NCBI GenBank assembly: GCA_036555615.1
Contig: DATBKZ010000043.1
Coordinates: 24,859 to 88,858, forward strand
Origin: SG8-41 sp036555615
Lineage (GTDB): Bacteria; Pseudomonadota; Gammaproteobacteria; Burkholderiales; SG8-41
Length of the DNA: 64,000 bases
Reading direction: 5' to 3'
Every line of letters starts with the position of its first letter. The stretch's first letter is position 1. The position numbers and the translations under genes were made by a program. The notes beneath the pieces are model-generated. The model ran no database searches. It was not told where the DNA came from and worked only from the letters and a program-made list of their open reading frames with translations. This document shows, one piece after another, positions 63,896-64,000 of this stretch.

Positions 63896-64000
63896 AAACT
63901 GAAGAGTTTGATCCTGGCTCAGATTGAACGCTGGCGGCATGCCTTACACATGCAAGTCGAGCGGCAGCGCGGGGGCAACCCTGGCGGCGAGCGGCGAACG
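63896..64000 (+). rRNA. 16S ribosomal RNA, 5' end (runs off the window)
   Basis: The first ~105 bases of 16S rRNA. GAAGAGTTTGATCCTGGCTC is the universal 5' region, followed by ATTGAACGCTGGCGGCATGC and TTACACATGCAAGTCGAGCGG, the form typical of Betaproteobacteria. The 5' end was placed by alignment to E. coli position 1. Confidence 0.97.

Overview
The window is about 64 kb of GC-rich chromosome from a sulfur-oxidising betaproteobacterium. The first ~105 bases of a 16S rRNA gene at the right edge carry a betaproteobacterial 5' signature. The gene orders pheS-pheT-ihfA-merR, alaC-hom-thrC and yciO-M50 protease-trpS-scpA-scpB also fit that class. Orphan Bug/TctC receptors are a further hint, but genus-level placement is not possible from the sequence alone. 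No transposase, integrase, prophage or CRISPR array was seen.

Layout. 1-3.1 kb: end of pheS, a pheT without its tRNA-binding OB domain, ihfA, a MerR regulator and tRNA-Pro(GGG). 3.1-8.6 kb: a heme-binding GlcG-like protein, a Bug receptor overlapping a nitrilase, a cupin, then surE-pcm-nlpD with no rpoS behind it. 8.6-12.6 kb (minus): MoxR ATPase, DUF58 and transglutaminase. 12.7-18.5 kb: GNAT, HDAC-like deacetylase, a large PAS/GAF/GGDEF/EAL c-di-GMP protein and an Mth938 protein. 18.6-22.8 kb: alanine, homoserine and threonine biosynthesis. 22.9-25.7 kb: a c-type cytochrome, nadC and small or membrane proteins. 25.8-30.2 kb: an extended sulfate-exporter family transporter, a 39-residue membrane protein and a cyanide-insensitive bd oxidase. 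30.5-38.2 kb: clpB behind a heat-shock-like promoter, a run of hairpins ending in a terminator, and a LolD-like/FtsX-like/AttH export set. 38.4-51.3 kb: another Bug receptor, a four-domain rhodanese, rhlE, an HNH protein and housekeeping genes.

51.5-57.4 kb is the most distinctive region: aprM-aprB-aprA, three small accessory genes, a decayed aprA 3' end, and a convergent sat. Together these encode the APS pathway of sulfite oxidation (sulfite + AMP to APS, then APS + PPi to ATP + sulfate), with AprM rather than QmoABC as membrane partner. The transporter at 25.9-27.5 kb could export the sulfate and the bd oxidase could take electrons from the quinone pool; both links are inferred. 57.6-63.5 kb is a TolC-MFP-RND efflux operon. 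The window ends with an initiator tRNA under a strong promoter, a boxA leader and the 16S rRNA start.

A family of bulged palindromes (13.3, 22.8 and 47.0 kb) and a separate 21-bp-arm hairpin (49.2 kb) are the main repeats. Functions come from motif recognition and gene order; no similarity search was run.
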